Program-made: the position numbers and the translations under genes
NCBI RefSeq assembly: GCF_009905375.1
Contig: NC_133653.1
Location: 65,073,414-65,137,413 of the forward strand
From: Apium graveolens
Lineage: Eukaryota > Streptophyta > Magnoliopsida > Apiales > Apiaceae
Length of the DNA: 64,000 nucleotides
Direction of reading: 5' to 3'
Notes under the pieces: model-generated
Database searches by the model: none
Told to the model about the DNA's origin: nothing
The model's input: only the letters and a program-made list of their open reading frames with translations
Shown here: positions 29,904 through 38,955 of the stretch, piece after piece
Layout: each line of letters starts with the position of its first letter
Position numbering within the stretch: position 1 is the first letter of the stretch

Positions 29904-30185
29904 TTTGAGGAAACAGTTGAAGCACGGGTTCATGCATCTGAACCTGTGATAAATGAAGCTGAGAATGTTACTTCTCAGAAAGTAAAAGCAGCTCAAAGTT
30001 CTGATACTTTGAAAAGGAAATCTGTACATTCTGATGTTGTTGAAGCAACTCCTTCATTGGCAAGGAGATTGAAGAAAATGAAGGCAAGGAGGTATTTGGC
30101 TAAAGCTATCTCAGAAGATACTGAAGAAGCTGAGGAAGGGATCAGGAATCTCTGATCTCACAGGAACCGATTATCATTGAAGCCC
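29904..30185 (+). pseudogene. ORF3 N-terminal part of copy C
   Basis: The frame from 29904 (29946-30155 from the first internal start) encodes a Glu/Ala/Lys-rich segment with LARRLKKMKARRYLAKAI. A one-base shift near 30140 moves it to the frame that runs to the E insertion point, which is the frame that resumes at 57695. Motif-bearing codons (SSDTLKRKSVHSD) come from TTCTGAT repeats. Function unknown. Confidence 0.6.
30181..30185. other. Target-site duplication of copy E, left (AGCCC)
   Basis: AGCCC before LTR E, matched by AGTCC at 57690-57694 with one difference. Confidence 0.8.
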
Positions 30186-30541
30186 TGTTATTCTCAGTGA
30201 ACTAACAATGAGATTTACAGAAGGGGGGTTGAATATAAATCTCAAAACTTTTTCAAGTTTTGAGCAGTTTCTAGGCTATTGTATTTTGATGAACAAGTGT
30301 GTGTGAATTGCTTTCAGCTAATGCAGACAGATATATATTCAAACACAAATGTAAAGAACACAACAGACTTAAAAACTTTTCTGGTGGATTTGTTGTTCCA
30401 CCAGAGATGTGTTATTTCAGAAAATCTGTGATTCAAAGAATTAAATCACAGTTGCGTCCTAGTACAAACTAGATGATTTTCTCTCTGGATTTTTCTAAAC
30501 AGCTCTGGAAAATTCACACCTAATTACTAGCTGCTACTTGG

Positions 30542-30549
30542 TTTATATA
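30542..30549 (-). promoter_or_regulatory. TATA box in the 3' LTR of copy E
   Basis: TATATAAA on the minus strand before CCAAGTAGC; the same site is in the right LTR at 56925-56932. Confidence 0.6.
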
Positions 30550-30796
30550 TCACCAAGTTTACAAGTGAAGAAAAAATTGTAAAATACAAATAAAAGATTC
30601 TTTACATGTTTCTTCTTCATTTCTCTATCTAATACAATTTAGGTTTAGCTATGAATCTTTGAATACTTCCTTGTTTGCACCAGAATGGAAATGCTGCATT
30701 TTCTTGATTCCTCTTAGAGGCTGCCACATTCCATTTTGTCTCTGTCAACCCATGTGTCTCTGTCAGCTTATGAATTGTCACTATCAACTGCTATTG

Positions 30797-31105
30797 AACT
30801 AAGCATCCGTTGAAGCTTTCATCCGTTGATGCTTTATCTGTTGAAGCTTTATCCGTTGAAGCTTTATCCGTTGATGCATTTAGCAGTTGAAGCTTTATCC
30901 ATTGATGCATTTAGCAGTTGAAGCTTTATCCGTTGATGCTTTATCTGTTGAAGCTTTATCCGTTGATGCATTTAGCAGTTGAAGCTTTATCCGTTGATGC
31001 ATTTAGCAGTTGAAACTTTATCCGTAGCACTCATCCGTTGATGGATGTTATCCGTTGAAGCTTTAGAGACATCCGTTGAAGCTTTGTTTCTCATCCGTTG
31101 AAGAC
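30797..31105 (-). repeat. Tandem/interspersed ATCCGTTGA array in the left LTR of copy E
   Basis: More than a dozen ATCCGTTGA or one-base variants occur in about 300 bp. They are embedded in units such as GAAGCTTTATCCGTTGATGC and GCATTTAGCAGTTGAAGC. The GCATTTAGCAGTTGAA unit occurs four times here and twice in the right LTR. Confidence 0.88.
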
Positions 31106-31407
31106 CTTTAATATCAGTTGATACTACTTAACTTATACAAAATTACAAGGCATGAAATATTTACAATTAGCCCTCCTATTTGCATATCCACTAGTAGTCA
31201 ACATGACTGATAATTTCCCACAATATCTAAGAATTACAACTTAAATACAGAGAATGAAATGTGCTACAATACTAAACTTATTTCTAAGTAAAGCTACTCC
31301 TTCAATGGATAGCCAAAATGGTCTTATCCGTTGAGGCTACAGACACTAGATTTCTACTTAAGTGTTTTGTTTAACTTATCATCAAACTAATACACATATT
31401 CCTAACA

Positions 31408-31421
31408 ATCTCCCCCTATTT
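31408..31421 (-). other. Polypurine tract of copy E
   Basis: The minus strand reads AAATAGGGGGAGAT just upstream of the 3' LTR start TGTTAGG. Confidence 0.85.
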
Positions 31422-31564
31422 ATGTCTATTAGAACTGTAGGCATAAATTTGGGTTTAACTTGATGATAAAAAAACACTTAACAAGCATATGAACTGAAAT
31501 AAAGTAGAAATTCAAAAGTGCTGCAAAAGTGTGTATACTAAGATAGAATTGAAGAATTACATTG

Positions 31565-31806
31565 TTTCCAAGGGTGCTCCTTTAGCCTGAGCAGATTAAT
31601 TTCTTTTTCTTTGATCCCTTGTTTTCTTCCCTAGCCTCCTGTCATTCTCCTCTATTTGGAGTTGGAGTTTTCTGTAGAATTTAGCTTCATCTTCTTCATT
31701 GATGTCTAACTTAGATTGCATATCCTTCAGAGTTTCATTACTGGCAATCTTGAGCTGATCTTCAAGTCTGAAAATCTTCTGACTCCTTTATTGTCTCTGA
31801 ACTCCA
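31565..31806 (-). pseudogene. ORF3 C-terminal tail of copy E
   Basis: After a stop and shift at 31807 the homology to G continues: a helical ETLKDMQSKLDI-like segment, then QLQIEEN and a Lys/Arg-rich tail ending AKGAP near 31580. It corresponds to G 19200-19396. Confidence 0.6.
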
Positions 31807-32850
31807 TCAACCAATGAGGTGATTTATGAATTGTAATTCCTCTCTCTTGGATGAGTAATGTTTTAGGCAAGGCATTGGGCCCCACCAAGTTTTCCTTATG
31901 CTGGCAATCTTGTTGAGAATCTTAGTTTTGGCAGTCCTGGTAAAGCCAGAATCCCTTTTTATGGCTGAGTAGACTCTAACCAAAGTAGAATAGCCTTCAT
32001 TCAAAATCCTGTAGAGAGGCCAAGTCCTTTCCCCACTTCCTTTATACTTGAACACTAGTCTTTCTGGAAGCTGTCTGTAGGCATCTATTCCCCTTACTTC
32101 CTCTAGCTCATCCAGATAGAGTTCAATGTCTGAAAATTGCTTTATGTCACAAATGTGAACATAATCATCCTTTGAGGTTTGTGGCTTAGGCTTAGGCTTC
32201 TGAGTAAATTTGATTGAGGTTAGAGGAGGTGTTGATTTGATTTTCCTTTTCTGTTTCTTTGATGGTGGAGAAGTGGTTAAGAAGGTGGGCAATTTGATGG
32301 TGTCCCAATCAATTGGTTCCTTCTTAGGAGTGATTGTTTCACCATGGATGTTTATGAAGGGGTTAGGCATAATGGGTTCAGGAATAGAAGGTAGTGGTTT
32401 GGATTTTGATTGGGTTTCTTCAGTTACATCTACCATCTTCCTTTTTGCATTGGCCTTCTTTCTGTTCCCTTTCTGCCATTCCTTTCTTTCCTTACTTCTT
32501 TCTTCCACATCATCACTAATCATGTCCCCCATACCTACATTTTCACTCTTGTCTTCAATTTCTTTCTTTTCTTCAGCTTGACTTGACTTTAGCTGTTTTT
32601 CAAGCTTTGCTTGTGCTCTTTTGTCAGCCTTTAGCTTTTTAGCTTCTTCCTTCAACCTTCTGGTTTCTTCCCTCTTCGCTATTAAGAATTTGGGATGTCC
32701 TTGTATCACACAGATATTTTTTCCCTCTCTAAAGATAATGGCCATGTTCATCCTTTCAACCACATCCTTGGTCTCCTTGTGCTTCATGATATTACCATCC
32801 AAAATCTTGTCTTCATCAGGCTTTGGAAGAGGAAAGTCCACTTCTTTCAT
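31807..32850 (-). CDS. ORF3 of copy E, C-terminal domain (347 codons open)
   Basis: Residues about 1-60 include FPLPKPDEDK and a GKNICVIQGHPKFLIAKRE block. Residues about 65-100 form a Lys/Glu coiled coil, then a Lys/Pro-rich disordered part. Residues about 230-345 form a compact domain: HICDIKQFSDIELYLDELEEV, LPERLVFKYKGSGERTWPL and TAKTKILNKIASIRKTWWGP. The last domain aligns with G 18800-19080 and, more distantly, with the LILFLNDGRTY domain of family-1 ORF3. No transmembrane segment. Function unknown. Confidence 0.75.
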   Translation of the reverse strand: MKEVDFPLPKPDEDKILDGNIMKHKETKDVVERMNMAIIFREGKNICVIQGHPKFLIAKREETRRLKEEAKKLKADKRAQAKLEKQLKSSQAEEKKEIEDKSENVGMGDMISDDVEERSKERKEWQKGNRKKANAKRKMVDVTEETQSKSKPLPSIPEPIMPNPFINIHGETITPKKEPIDWDTIKLPTFLTTSPPSKKQKRKIKSTPPLTSIKFTQKPKPKPQTSKDDYVHICDIKQFSDIELYLDELEEVRGIDAYRQLPERLVFKYKGSGERTWPLYRILNEGYSTLVRVYSAIKRDSGFTRTAKTKILNKIASIRKTWWGPMPCLKHYSSKREELQFINHLIG

Positions 32851-33333
32851 CTAAGCAAGGCTTAGAGGGTTCTTTGTAGAGTCCTTATTGGATCTGTTGT
32901 TGGGCTTGAGAACCATAGGTTTCAGATTCTTGGAAGAAGTCTTTCCAACCTTATTCCTCCTTACTGGCTTGAGCTCCATAATGATTGGCTCCACCTTTGT
33001 GCTATGCTTCACAGATTGTGATTTGGAAGTTCTAGAACCAAAGATTTGTTGCATCCTTTCATCAATTTTCTTCCTTTGCTCTTTGACTTTCATCTCAGCT
33101 GCTGCTATCTGGATTAGATCAATTCCATCAAGCTTTCCTTTGATTTGAAGAGTTGGAGAAGTGGTGATGGCAGGAATCAGCACTTTAGATATTTGAACTG
33201 TTGTTGATAGCTCTCCTTCCCTTTTATTCTCCCCCTTTTTGTTATCATCAAGGACAGGGGTCAAGCCTTGTGTTTTTGCCAGCTGCAATAGTAGATTTGT
33301 CTGAGATTGTTGATTTTGAAGAATGGTGACCAC
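32851..33333 (-). CDS. ORF3 of copy E, linker segment (160 codons open)
   Basis: Gln/Leu-rich start (ILQNQQSQTNLLLQLAKTQG), then KLDGIDLIQIAAAEMKVKEQRKKIDERMQQIFG, matching G 17769-17910, then a basic tail. The family-2 GGGGGAGAA purine tract lies in its DNA near 33230. Bounded by stops at 32851 and 33361. Confidence 0.65.
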   Translation of the reverse strand: MVTILQNQQSQTNLLLQLAKTQGLTPVLDDNKKGENKREGELSTTVQISKVLIPAITTSPTLQIKGKLDGIDLIQIAAAEMKVKEQRKKIDERMQQIFGSRTSKSQSVKHSTKVEPIIMELKPVRRNKVGKTSSKNLKPMVLKPNNRSNKDSTKNPLSLA

Positions 33334-33360
33334 AGAGTCTTCAATGATTTGAACTCTGTC

Positions 33361-33747
33361 TTACAACTTGGCCAGCCTCTTGTCAGCATCAGATTCTCTC
33401 CTCAATCTGAGCAACAAATCTTGCATTGTACCATAAGGCATAACTGAATCCAACTTCTCAGAATTGTAGGATTTCAGATCAGCAATATCCTTTTTGAGTT
33501 CATCCACACTTAAATTTTGTCTGATATACTGTAACTGCAAGAGATGCAGAGAGTCTAGATAAGCTTGAAGAATAGCCTTTGTACCAGCATCTGTAGTCTC
33601 CTGAAGGGCCTTTTGAATAGCCATGACTTGCTTGACCAAAGCTACACCAAACTGTCCTGGTGTAGATTTCTTTGTCCATGCCCATTCAGGTAAATCTGGA
33701 ACAGAACTTAGGCCTGCATCTCCCCCTAAGTTCATGCTCCCATCCAA
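33361..33747 (-). CDS. ORF3 of copy E, helical segment (128 codons open)
   Basis: GGDAGLSSVPDLPEWAW is followed by a predicted helical stretch (VALVKQVMAIQKALQETTDAG, YLDSLHLLQLQYIRQNLSVD, LLLRLRRESDADKRLAKL). It corresponds to the degraded G region 17100-17600. Ends at a TAA at 33361. Confidence 0.65.
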   Translation of the reverse strand: MDGSMNLGGDAGLSSVPDLPEWAWTKKSTPGQFGVALVKQVMAIQKALQETTDAGTKAILQAYLDSLHLLQLQYIRQNLSVDELKKDIADLKSYNSEKLDSVMPYGTMQDLLLRLRRESDADKRLAKL

Positions 33748-34083
33748 AGAATTAGAGTCATCATCATTAGAATTTATTTCAAATTCTTCAGATTACTCAC
33801 CAGCTTGAGAAGGCATCCTATTAACAACAACTTTATCTCTTTGAAGAGATTCTGAAGTGTGCACTATATTCAAAGTCTACTCTGCCTCCACATTGCCCTG
33901 AGCAGCCAACAGTTGATAGGCTGAAACAGGATGAGTAAAAGTGTCAGCATCCAAGGAAATGTTATCAATTTCAGCTTTGTAATGTTGCTGAAATTGTCTT
34001 TCCTTTTCAGCATCATCTACAATCATTGACTTACTAGCAATGGCTGGATCCACCCTTATAGCTTCTGTACCTGCTTTTCTCAT
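33748..34083 (-). pseudogene. ORF3 of copy E, acidic linker
   Basis: The open piece 33877-34083 (AEKERQFQQHYKAEIDN, DADTFTHPVSAYQLLAAQG) aligns with G around 16890-16990. Stops flank it near 33877 and 33797. Confidence 0.6.
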
Positions 34084-34472
34084 TGTACAGTAACCATGTC
34101 TTCTACACTTGGAATTGAATCAGTTATATATGTAGAGACCATCAACGGATAGGGAGTATCCGTTGAAGTGGAAACTGATGATATCAATGGATAACTGCTG
34201 TTAAGCTTATCCGTCGAAGAACAACCACTTGTCAACGGATGAGAGATATCCGTTGAAGAAGGAAAAGATGTAGATATTGAAAGTGACATAATTGTTGAAT
34301 CTGTGTGAATTGATTTTAAGTGAGGTGACACAGATTCTTCAACTAAGTCTGAAAGAATTGGCTGATGATCCAACAAGTCATCTAATAGATGATGATCACC
34401 AGGATTTGAGTGGGGCTCCTCCTTGAGTTTTAAAGAGGGAGAATCAGGAATTGATGTGAATATTATATCCAC
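34080..34472 (-). CDS. ORF3 of copy E, motif-rich segment (130 codons)
   Basis: DIIFTSIPDSPSLKL and DHHLLDDLLDHQPILSDL align with G 16200-16330. The following Ser/Thr/Pro part is built from alternating TCAACGGAT (34142, 34232) and ATCCGTTGA (34158, 34248) plus one CpG-containing ATCCGTCGA (34209). They encode STD and YPL/HPL-like peptides. Confidence 0.7.
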   Translation of the reverse strand: MDIIFTSIPDSPSLKLKEEPHSNPGDHHLLDDLLDHQPILSDLVEESVSPHLKSIHTDSTIMSLSISTSFPSSTDISHPLTSGCSSTDKLNSSYPLISSVSTSTDTPYPLMVSTYITDSIPSVEDMVTVQ

Positions 34473-35161
34473 ATCCAGAGATGGTGATGGAGAATTTGGT
34501 GATTGTTGTGTGTCTATTATGAGAGAATGGGGTTGTTACTCCACATTTGCTGGAGCCACATCAAGCTGAATTTGAGAAGGCAAAGATACAGGTGGATGTA
34601 TCTGTGCAGTGTGTGCCCCCTGTGTGGAAACTAGGGTTTTAGCCTTTTTTTTCTTGAAAAAGCTTTGACAGGTGAATGTGTGGCTTCAGCGTCCCTCCCT
34701 CTTTTGTTCTGTGTCCCTGGTTGGGGACTATTTTCAATAGCTGCATCCTTTTGGAAGGATGCAACTAGGGATGTGTTTGACTCCTTTTGAACCACCACAG
34801 TCTTTTGAGAAACTGTGGCTTGGCTGGCTAGGGTACCACTCACCTCTCCCACCTTATCCTGGGGGGTTTCTTGATGTTCACCCCTCCCCTCACCACTCAC
34901 ACCCTGTTCACTCCCTTCAGGGTTTTTGATAGTTGTTACAACTATTGTCTTTTGAGAAACAACAGAGGTGGTTTTCTTTGACTTGTGTTTTGGAATTTTA
35001 GGTTTGGTGGCTTTGGTAGGAATCTGTTGGGACAAAGACACAGATTCCATTGCCACACTAGAAGGCAAAGAAACAATGGGGGTGGAAGATGTAGGAGTTG
35101 CAGAAGTATTTACCTCACTTACCTGAGGTGCATTCATTATTGGTAAATATACCAATGGCAC
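34473..35161 (-). CDS. ORF3 of copy E, Ser/Thr/Lys-rich segment
   Basis: The open piece 34631-35161 begins MPLVYLPIMNAPQVSEVN, matching G VPLIYFPIMEGPLVSEVN, and continues as a low-complexity Ser/Thr/Lys/Gln stretch with RKKRLKP at its end. A one-base shift near 35150 separates it from the N-terminal frame. Likely disordered. Confidence 0.68.
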
Positions 35162-35907
35162 CTGCTGTTGAGGTTAATTCTCAAAAGGTCTGCAAGGACC
35201 CTTTTCTCTTGTGCCCAGCATTTGAGTTTATTGCTCTTATTAGTTATGACCAAACCTTCAGCAACATGGTTAGCCAATAACATAAAGAATCTAGCATAGT
35301 AGATGTTATGAGGTCTATTAGCTTTGTTACCTAACCTGGAACCTAATTCTAGCATGCCATAGTTGTTAAAATTAAAGTACCTATCAGAAACTAGCATATA
35401 GAGCACATTTACAAGAGATGAAGTTATGGCATTAAAATTGCTAATCTTCCCAGAGAAAACCTTGATAAAGGCATCTCCAAGAAAACTCCATTCTTTCCTA
35501 AGGCCCTTTCTTCTAATGCTCCCTAAACTAGCAGAATCAAAAGAATAGCCTATGGAATCTAACATAGGAGATACATCATTATCAGTGTGTGGTGTCATAG
35601 CATTATTCTCAGGTAGCTTAAAACATGACTGTATATCATCATAGTTAATACAATAATCCTTACCTTTGAGAGAGAAAGCAATGGTCATATCTGTGGAGTT
35701 GAACTCTGCAGTTGTCCAAATCTCCTCAATCACCTCACAATAGATAGTTGGGGCTTCCAGCATTGCATAACTTAGTTTGCAATTCTTGATGAAGTCCATC
35801 ATCTTGTGATAATCTGAATGGGCTTCATTCTTTTCCACCAAGGCTACGAAATTGTTCTTTTCATAAACAAAGCCAGACTGAGACATAATTTTGACTACTG
35901 GTGCCAT
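35137..35907 (-). CDS. ORF3 N-terminal domain of copy E
   Basis: The start at 35907 (MAPVVKIMSQSGFVYEKNNF) is preferred because copy G starts at the same MAP; the open frame extends upstream to 36003. Conserved blocks are YHKMMDFIKNCKLSYAMLEAP, YCEVIEEIWTTAEF, AFSLKGKDYCINYDDIQSCFKLPENN, RRKGLRKEWSFLGDAFIKVFSG and NIYYARFFMLLANHV. It looks like a folded, mostly soluble domain. I do not recognise a named family. It ends by frameshift near 35140. Confidence 0.75.
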   Translation of the reverse strand: MAPVVKIMSQSGFVYEKNNFVALVEKNEAHSDYHKMMDFIKNCKLSYAMLEAPTIYCEVIEEIWTTAEFNSTDMTIAFSLKGKDYCINYDDIQSCFKLPENNAMTPHTDNDVSPMLDSIGYSFDSASLGSIRRKGLRKEWSFLGDAFIKVFSGKISNFNAITSSLVNVLYMLVSDRYFNFNNYGMLELGSRLGNKANRPHNIYYARFFMLLANHVAEGLVITNKSNKLKCWAQEKRVLADLLRINLNSRCHWYIYQ

Positions 35908-36002
35908 TGTTGTGAGTAGAGGTTGCAGAGAAAAGATTGAGAGTTTTGGGAGAGAAAGAGAGTAAAAATTGTAAGAAAGCGTAAAGTGAAAATAAGAATT
36001 CA

Positions 36003-36448
36003 ATGGGCTTTTATACTTTCTCGAATTAAAACGTAAATAAAATGATTAAAGGATACTTTTAAATAAATTACAACCGTTTGAAAATAAAGAAAACTATAGA
36101 AATTCGGAAAACTGCCTTTAATACAAATACATACAACAGGGTATATATGTATCAACGGTTAAGTAAACAAATCAACGGCTGTGACTCACTTAAAGTAACT
36201 GATGTGACACTTCAACGGATGAGGTAAATAGTTATCCGTTGAAGGTTAACACTGTTTTATCCGTTGAAGGATAAAATTACCAAAAATGTATTTGTCTTTC
36301 AACGTATGATGAACATCCGTTGATAGAACAATTTTGGCTTTCAACGGATAGGGAATATCCATTGATAGAATAATCTTTACTTAAAGCCAATTTTGTTCTT
36401 GCCACAAATTCATTTCAGGCTCCAAAGCAGATTAATGAGGACATGAAT
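36003..36448 (-). other. Spacer between pol and ORF3 of copy E, motif-rich
   Basis: No ORF. It carries TCAACGGAT at 36212 and 36341, ATCCGTTGA at 36234, 36259 and 36315, and near-copies at about 36300 and 36357. Several form closely spaced inverted pairs. Confidence 0.75.
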
Positions 36449-37195
36449 TTATGAATCATTAAGCATACCTAGCTCACTTACTAATCTTGTGAATGTTGAT
36501 TCATCAAGTGGCTTGGTAAATATGTCCGCAATCTGCTTTTCACTTGGAACAAAATGAAGTTCCACTGTACCTTTCATCACATGTTCCCTTATGAAGTGGT
36601 ACTTGATGTCAATGTGCTTGGTTCTTGAGTGCTGCACTGGATTTTCAGTAATGGCAATGGCACTTGTGTTCTCACAGAATATAGGAATTTTGTCAACAGT
36701 TAGTCCATAGTCAAATAGTTGATTTCTCATCCACAGTATCTGTGCACAGCAACTACCAGCAGCAATGTACTCAGCTTCAGCTGTTGATGTTGAAACAGAA
36801 TTTTGCTTCTTGCTAAACCATGACACAAGCTTATTCCCTAGAAATTGACAGGTGCCAGTTGTGCTTTTCCTGTCTATTTTGCAACCTGCATAATCTGCAT
36901 CTGAGTAGCCAATTAGATCAAAACCAGACTCTCTAGGGTACCAAATTCCTAGATTTGGAGTCCCTTTGAGATATCTGAAAATCCTTTTAATAGCCACTAA
37001 GTGAGATTCTTTAGGGTCAGCTTGAAATCTAGCACAGAGACATGTAGAAAACATTATATCAGGTCTACTAGCAGTTAAATATAAAAGTGAACCAACCAAG
37101 CCTCTATAACTTGAGATGTCTACAGACTTTTCAGCCTTGTTTAATTCAAGCTTGGTGGCAGTGGCCATGGGAGTTTTTGAAGATGAACAATCCAT
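36449..37195 (-). CDS. pol: RNase H of copy E (248 codons)
   Basis: Contains the RT-RNase H connection (LLYLTASRPDIMFSTCLCARFQADP, RIFRYLKGTPNLGIWYPRE) and the RNase H core GYSDADYAGCKIDRKSTTG (Asp), STAEAEYIAAGS (Glu) and IPIFCENTSAIAI. In the last block the usual catalytic Asp (CDN in copy G, YDN in copy C) reads Glu. It ends DIFTKPLDESTFTRLVSELGML. Separated from RT by one TAA (37196-37198) where copy G has Leu. Confidence 0.92.
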   Translation of the reverse strand: MDCSSSKTPMATATKLELNKAEKSVDISSYRGLVGSLLYLTASRPDIMFSTCLCARFQADPKESHLVAIKRIFRYLKGTPNLGIWYPRESGFDLIGYSDADYAGCKIDRKSTTGTCQFLGNKLVSWFSKKQNSVSTSTAEAEYIAAGSCCAQILWMRNQLFDYGLTVDKIPIFCENTSAIAITENPVQHSRTKHIDIKYHFIREHVMKGTVELHFVPSEKQIADIFTKPLDESTFTRLVSELGMLNDS

Positions 37196-37819
37196 TTAGT
37201 CAAACTTCTTTAAAAGATCATAAATATATTTAGTTTGACTAATGAAAATTCCACCACTAACTTGTTTAACTTGTAAACCAAGAAAATAAGTTAGCTCTCC
37301 CATCATGCTCATTTCATATTTACTTTGCATTAACTTATCAAACTTTTTACAAAGCTTATCATCTGTAGAACCAAATATAATATCATCTACATAAATTTGA
37401 ACAAGTATTGTAGAGCCATTAACATTTCTAAAGAAGAGAGTTTTGTCAACAGTACCTCTTGTGAAGTGATTATCTAGAAGAAATTTTGACAAAGTCTCAT
37501 ACCAGGCTCTAGGTGCTTGCTTTAGTCCATAGAGTGCTTTCAACAGATAATACACATAGTCTGGAAAATTTGGATCTTCAAATCCTGGAGGTTGGCTTAC
37601 ATAAACTTTTTCCTCCAATTCCCCATTCAGAAATACACTCTTGATATCCATTTGATAGACCTTGAAATTGGCATGGGCTGCATAGGCCAGAAAGATTCTG
37701 ATGGCTTCAAGTCTGGCAACTGGAGCAAATGTCTCATCAAAATCTATTCCCTCTTGTTGAGAATAGCCTTTAGCAACCAATCTGGCTTTATTCCTTATGA
37801 CAATGCCATTCTCATCCAT
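37196..37819 (-). CDS. pol: Reverse transcriptase of copy E (207 codons)
   Basis: Best-preserved RT in the window: [88 protein letters not shown], the catalytic YVDD at 37382-37393, and [13 protein letters not shown]. The first 50 or so residues (WVFRNK region) continue to about 37930 in a broken frame. It would copy element RNA into cDNA. Confidence 0.93.
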   Translation of the reverse strand: MDENGIVIRNKARLVAKGYSQQEGIDFDETFAPVARLEAIRIFLAYAAHANFKVYQMDIKSVFLNGELEEKVYVSQPPGFEDPNFPDYVYYLLKALYGLKQAPRAWYETLSKFLLDNHFTRGTVDKTLFFRNVNGSTILVQIYVDDIIFGSTDDKLCKKFDKLMQSKYEMSMMGELTYFLGLQVKQVSGGIFISQTKYIYDLLKKFD

Positions 37820-37938
37820 CTTGTTTCTGAATACCCATTTTATGTCAATAGAACTTTAGTTTTTTGGCTTGGGTACCAGCTTCCATACTTTGTTCCTTTC
37901 AAATTGGTTTAGCTCCTCTTTCATTGCTAAAATCCAAT

Positions 37939-38955
37939 CTAGATCCAATAGAGCTTTTCCACTCTCTTAGGTTCCTCCTGTGATAGAAAACTACTATACA
38001 GACATTCATCTTGAGTAGCCCTTCTAGTTTGCACTTTAGATGAAGCATCACTAATGATTAGTTCAAAAGGGTGATTCTTGGTCCATTTCCTTTGAGGTGG
38101 TAGATTAGCTCTAGATGAGGTTGCCTCAGTATTGTCATGATGTGAGATAGAATGTTGATTGGTTGAAACTCCCCCTGAGTTGCTGATCCTTTGAAAGGAA
38201 TTGGGAGTTCTATCAACTGATGAAGTGAAATGATTATCCGTTGACAGACTGTGATCAACGGATGCTTCATTATGAACTTCAACGGATGATGCACTTTGTC
38301 TTTCAACGGATGCTGCATTGCTTCTATCAACGGAACCTGAATTATGACTTTCAACGGATGCAGCATTCTGTGCATTATCCAAAGGCAGATTTTGAATTCT
38401 TTTCGAGGTGCCTTCTCCATCATTCTCATCTTCACTATCATCACAATATATCTCAATGTTGTCAAATTTGAGTCCTTCATGATGTCCCTCATCTGTCAGT
38501 CCATCAATCTTTTTATCATCAAACACAACATGCACATATTCCATGACAATGTTGTTTCTTTGATTATAGACTCTATATGATTTTCCAACAGAATAACCAA
38601 CAAATATTCCTTCATCAGCCTTTGCATCAAACTTCCCTTTGTGATCAGGTTGATTCCTTAGAATGTAACATTTGCAACCAAAGACATGCAAAAAGTTTAA
38701 AGTTGGTTTTCTTCTCTTGAACAATTGATAGGGAGTCATGCCTTTTTCCTGATTAATTAGAGAAATATTCTGAGTGTAACATGCACAGTTAATAGCCTCA
38801 GCCCAAAAGTATGTTGAGAGTTTTGACTCTTCAAGCATTATTCTTGCAGCTTCAATTAGTGATCTGTTCTTCCTTTCCACCATACCATTTTGTTGTGGAG
38901 TCCTTGGAGCTGAGAACTCATGCATGATCCCATTTTCTTCACAGAACAACTTCAT
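37939..38955 (-). CDS. pol: Integrase C-terminal half and spacer of copy E (338 codons)
   Basis: Starts in PQQNGMVERKN (catalytic Glu near residue 25), then AARIMLEESKLSTYFWAEAI, FHVFGCKCYILRN, ADEGIFVGYSVGKSYRVYN and VVFDDKKIDGL. Residues about 180-290 form an Asp/Ser/Asn-rich linker in which repeated ASVE/SSVD peptides are encoded by TCAACGGAT and ATCCGTTGA motifs (38236, 38255, 38279, 38303, 38351). RT homology begins at the end, broken near 37960. Confidence 0.9.
   Translation of the reverse strand: MKLFCEENGIMHEFSAPRTPQQNGMVERKNRSLIEAARIMLEESKLSTYFWAEAINCACYTQNISLINQEKGMTPYQLFKRRKPTLNFLHVFGCKCYILRNQPDHKGKFDAKADEGIFVGYSVGKSYRVYNQRNNIVMEYVHVVFDDKKIDGLTDEGHHEGLKFDNIEIYCDDSEDENDGEGTSKRIQNLPLDNAQNAASVESHNSGSVDRSNAASVERQSASSVEVHNEASVDHSLSTDNHFTSSVDRTPNSFQRISNSGGVSTNQHSISHHDNTEATSSRANLPPQRKWTKNHPFELIISDASSKVQTRRATQDECLYSSFLSQEEPKRVEKLYWI
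38236..38359 (-). repeat. Cluster of family-2 motifs inside the int-RT spacer of copy E
   Basis: Five exact motifs and one variant in about 125 bp: ATCCGTTGA at 38236, TCAACGGAT at 38255, 38279, 38303 and 38351, and TCAACGGAA at about 38326. One is in the opposite orientation to the others. Confidence 0.88.

Larger units (their letters stand above)
30186..31407 (-). repeat. 3' LTR of copy E (1,222 bp)
   Basis: Plus-strand termini TGTTATTC and CCTAACA. It contains a motif-based tandem array (30797-31105) and is about 100 bp longer than its partner at 56570-57689 because of two extra array units. Confidence 0.92.

Noticed and set aside
30797..31105. Regular ATCCGTTGA repeats as a CRISPR array
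   Set aside because: Spacers are themselves repeats, units are too short and sit in a plant LTR; it is a tandem LTR array.
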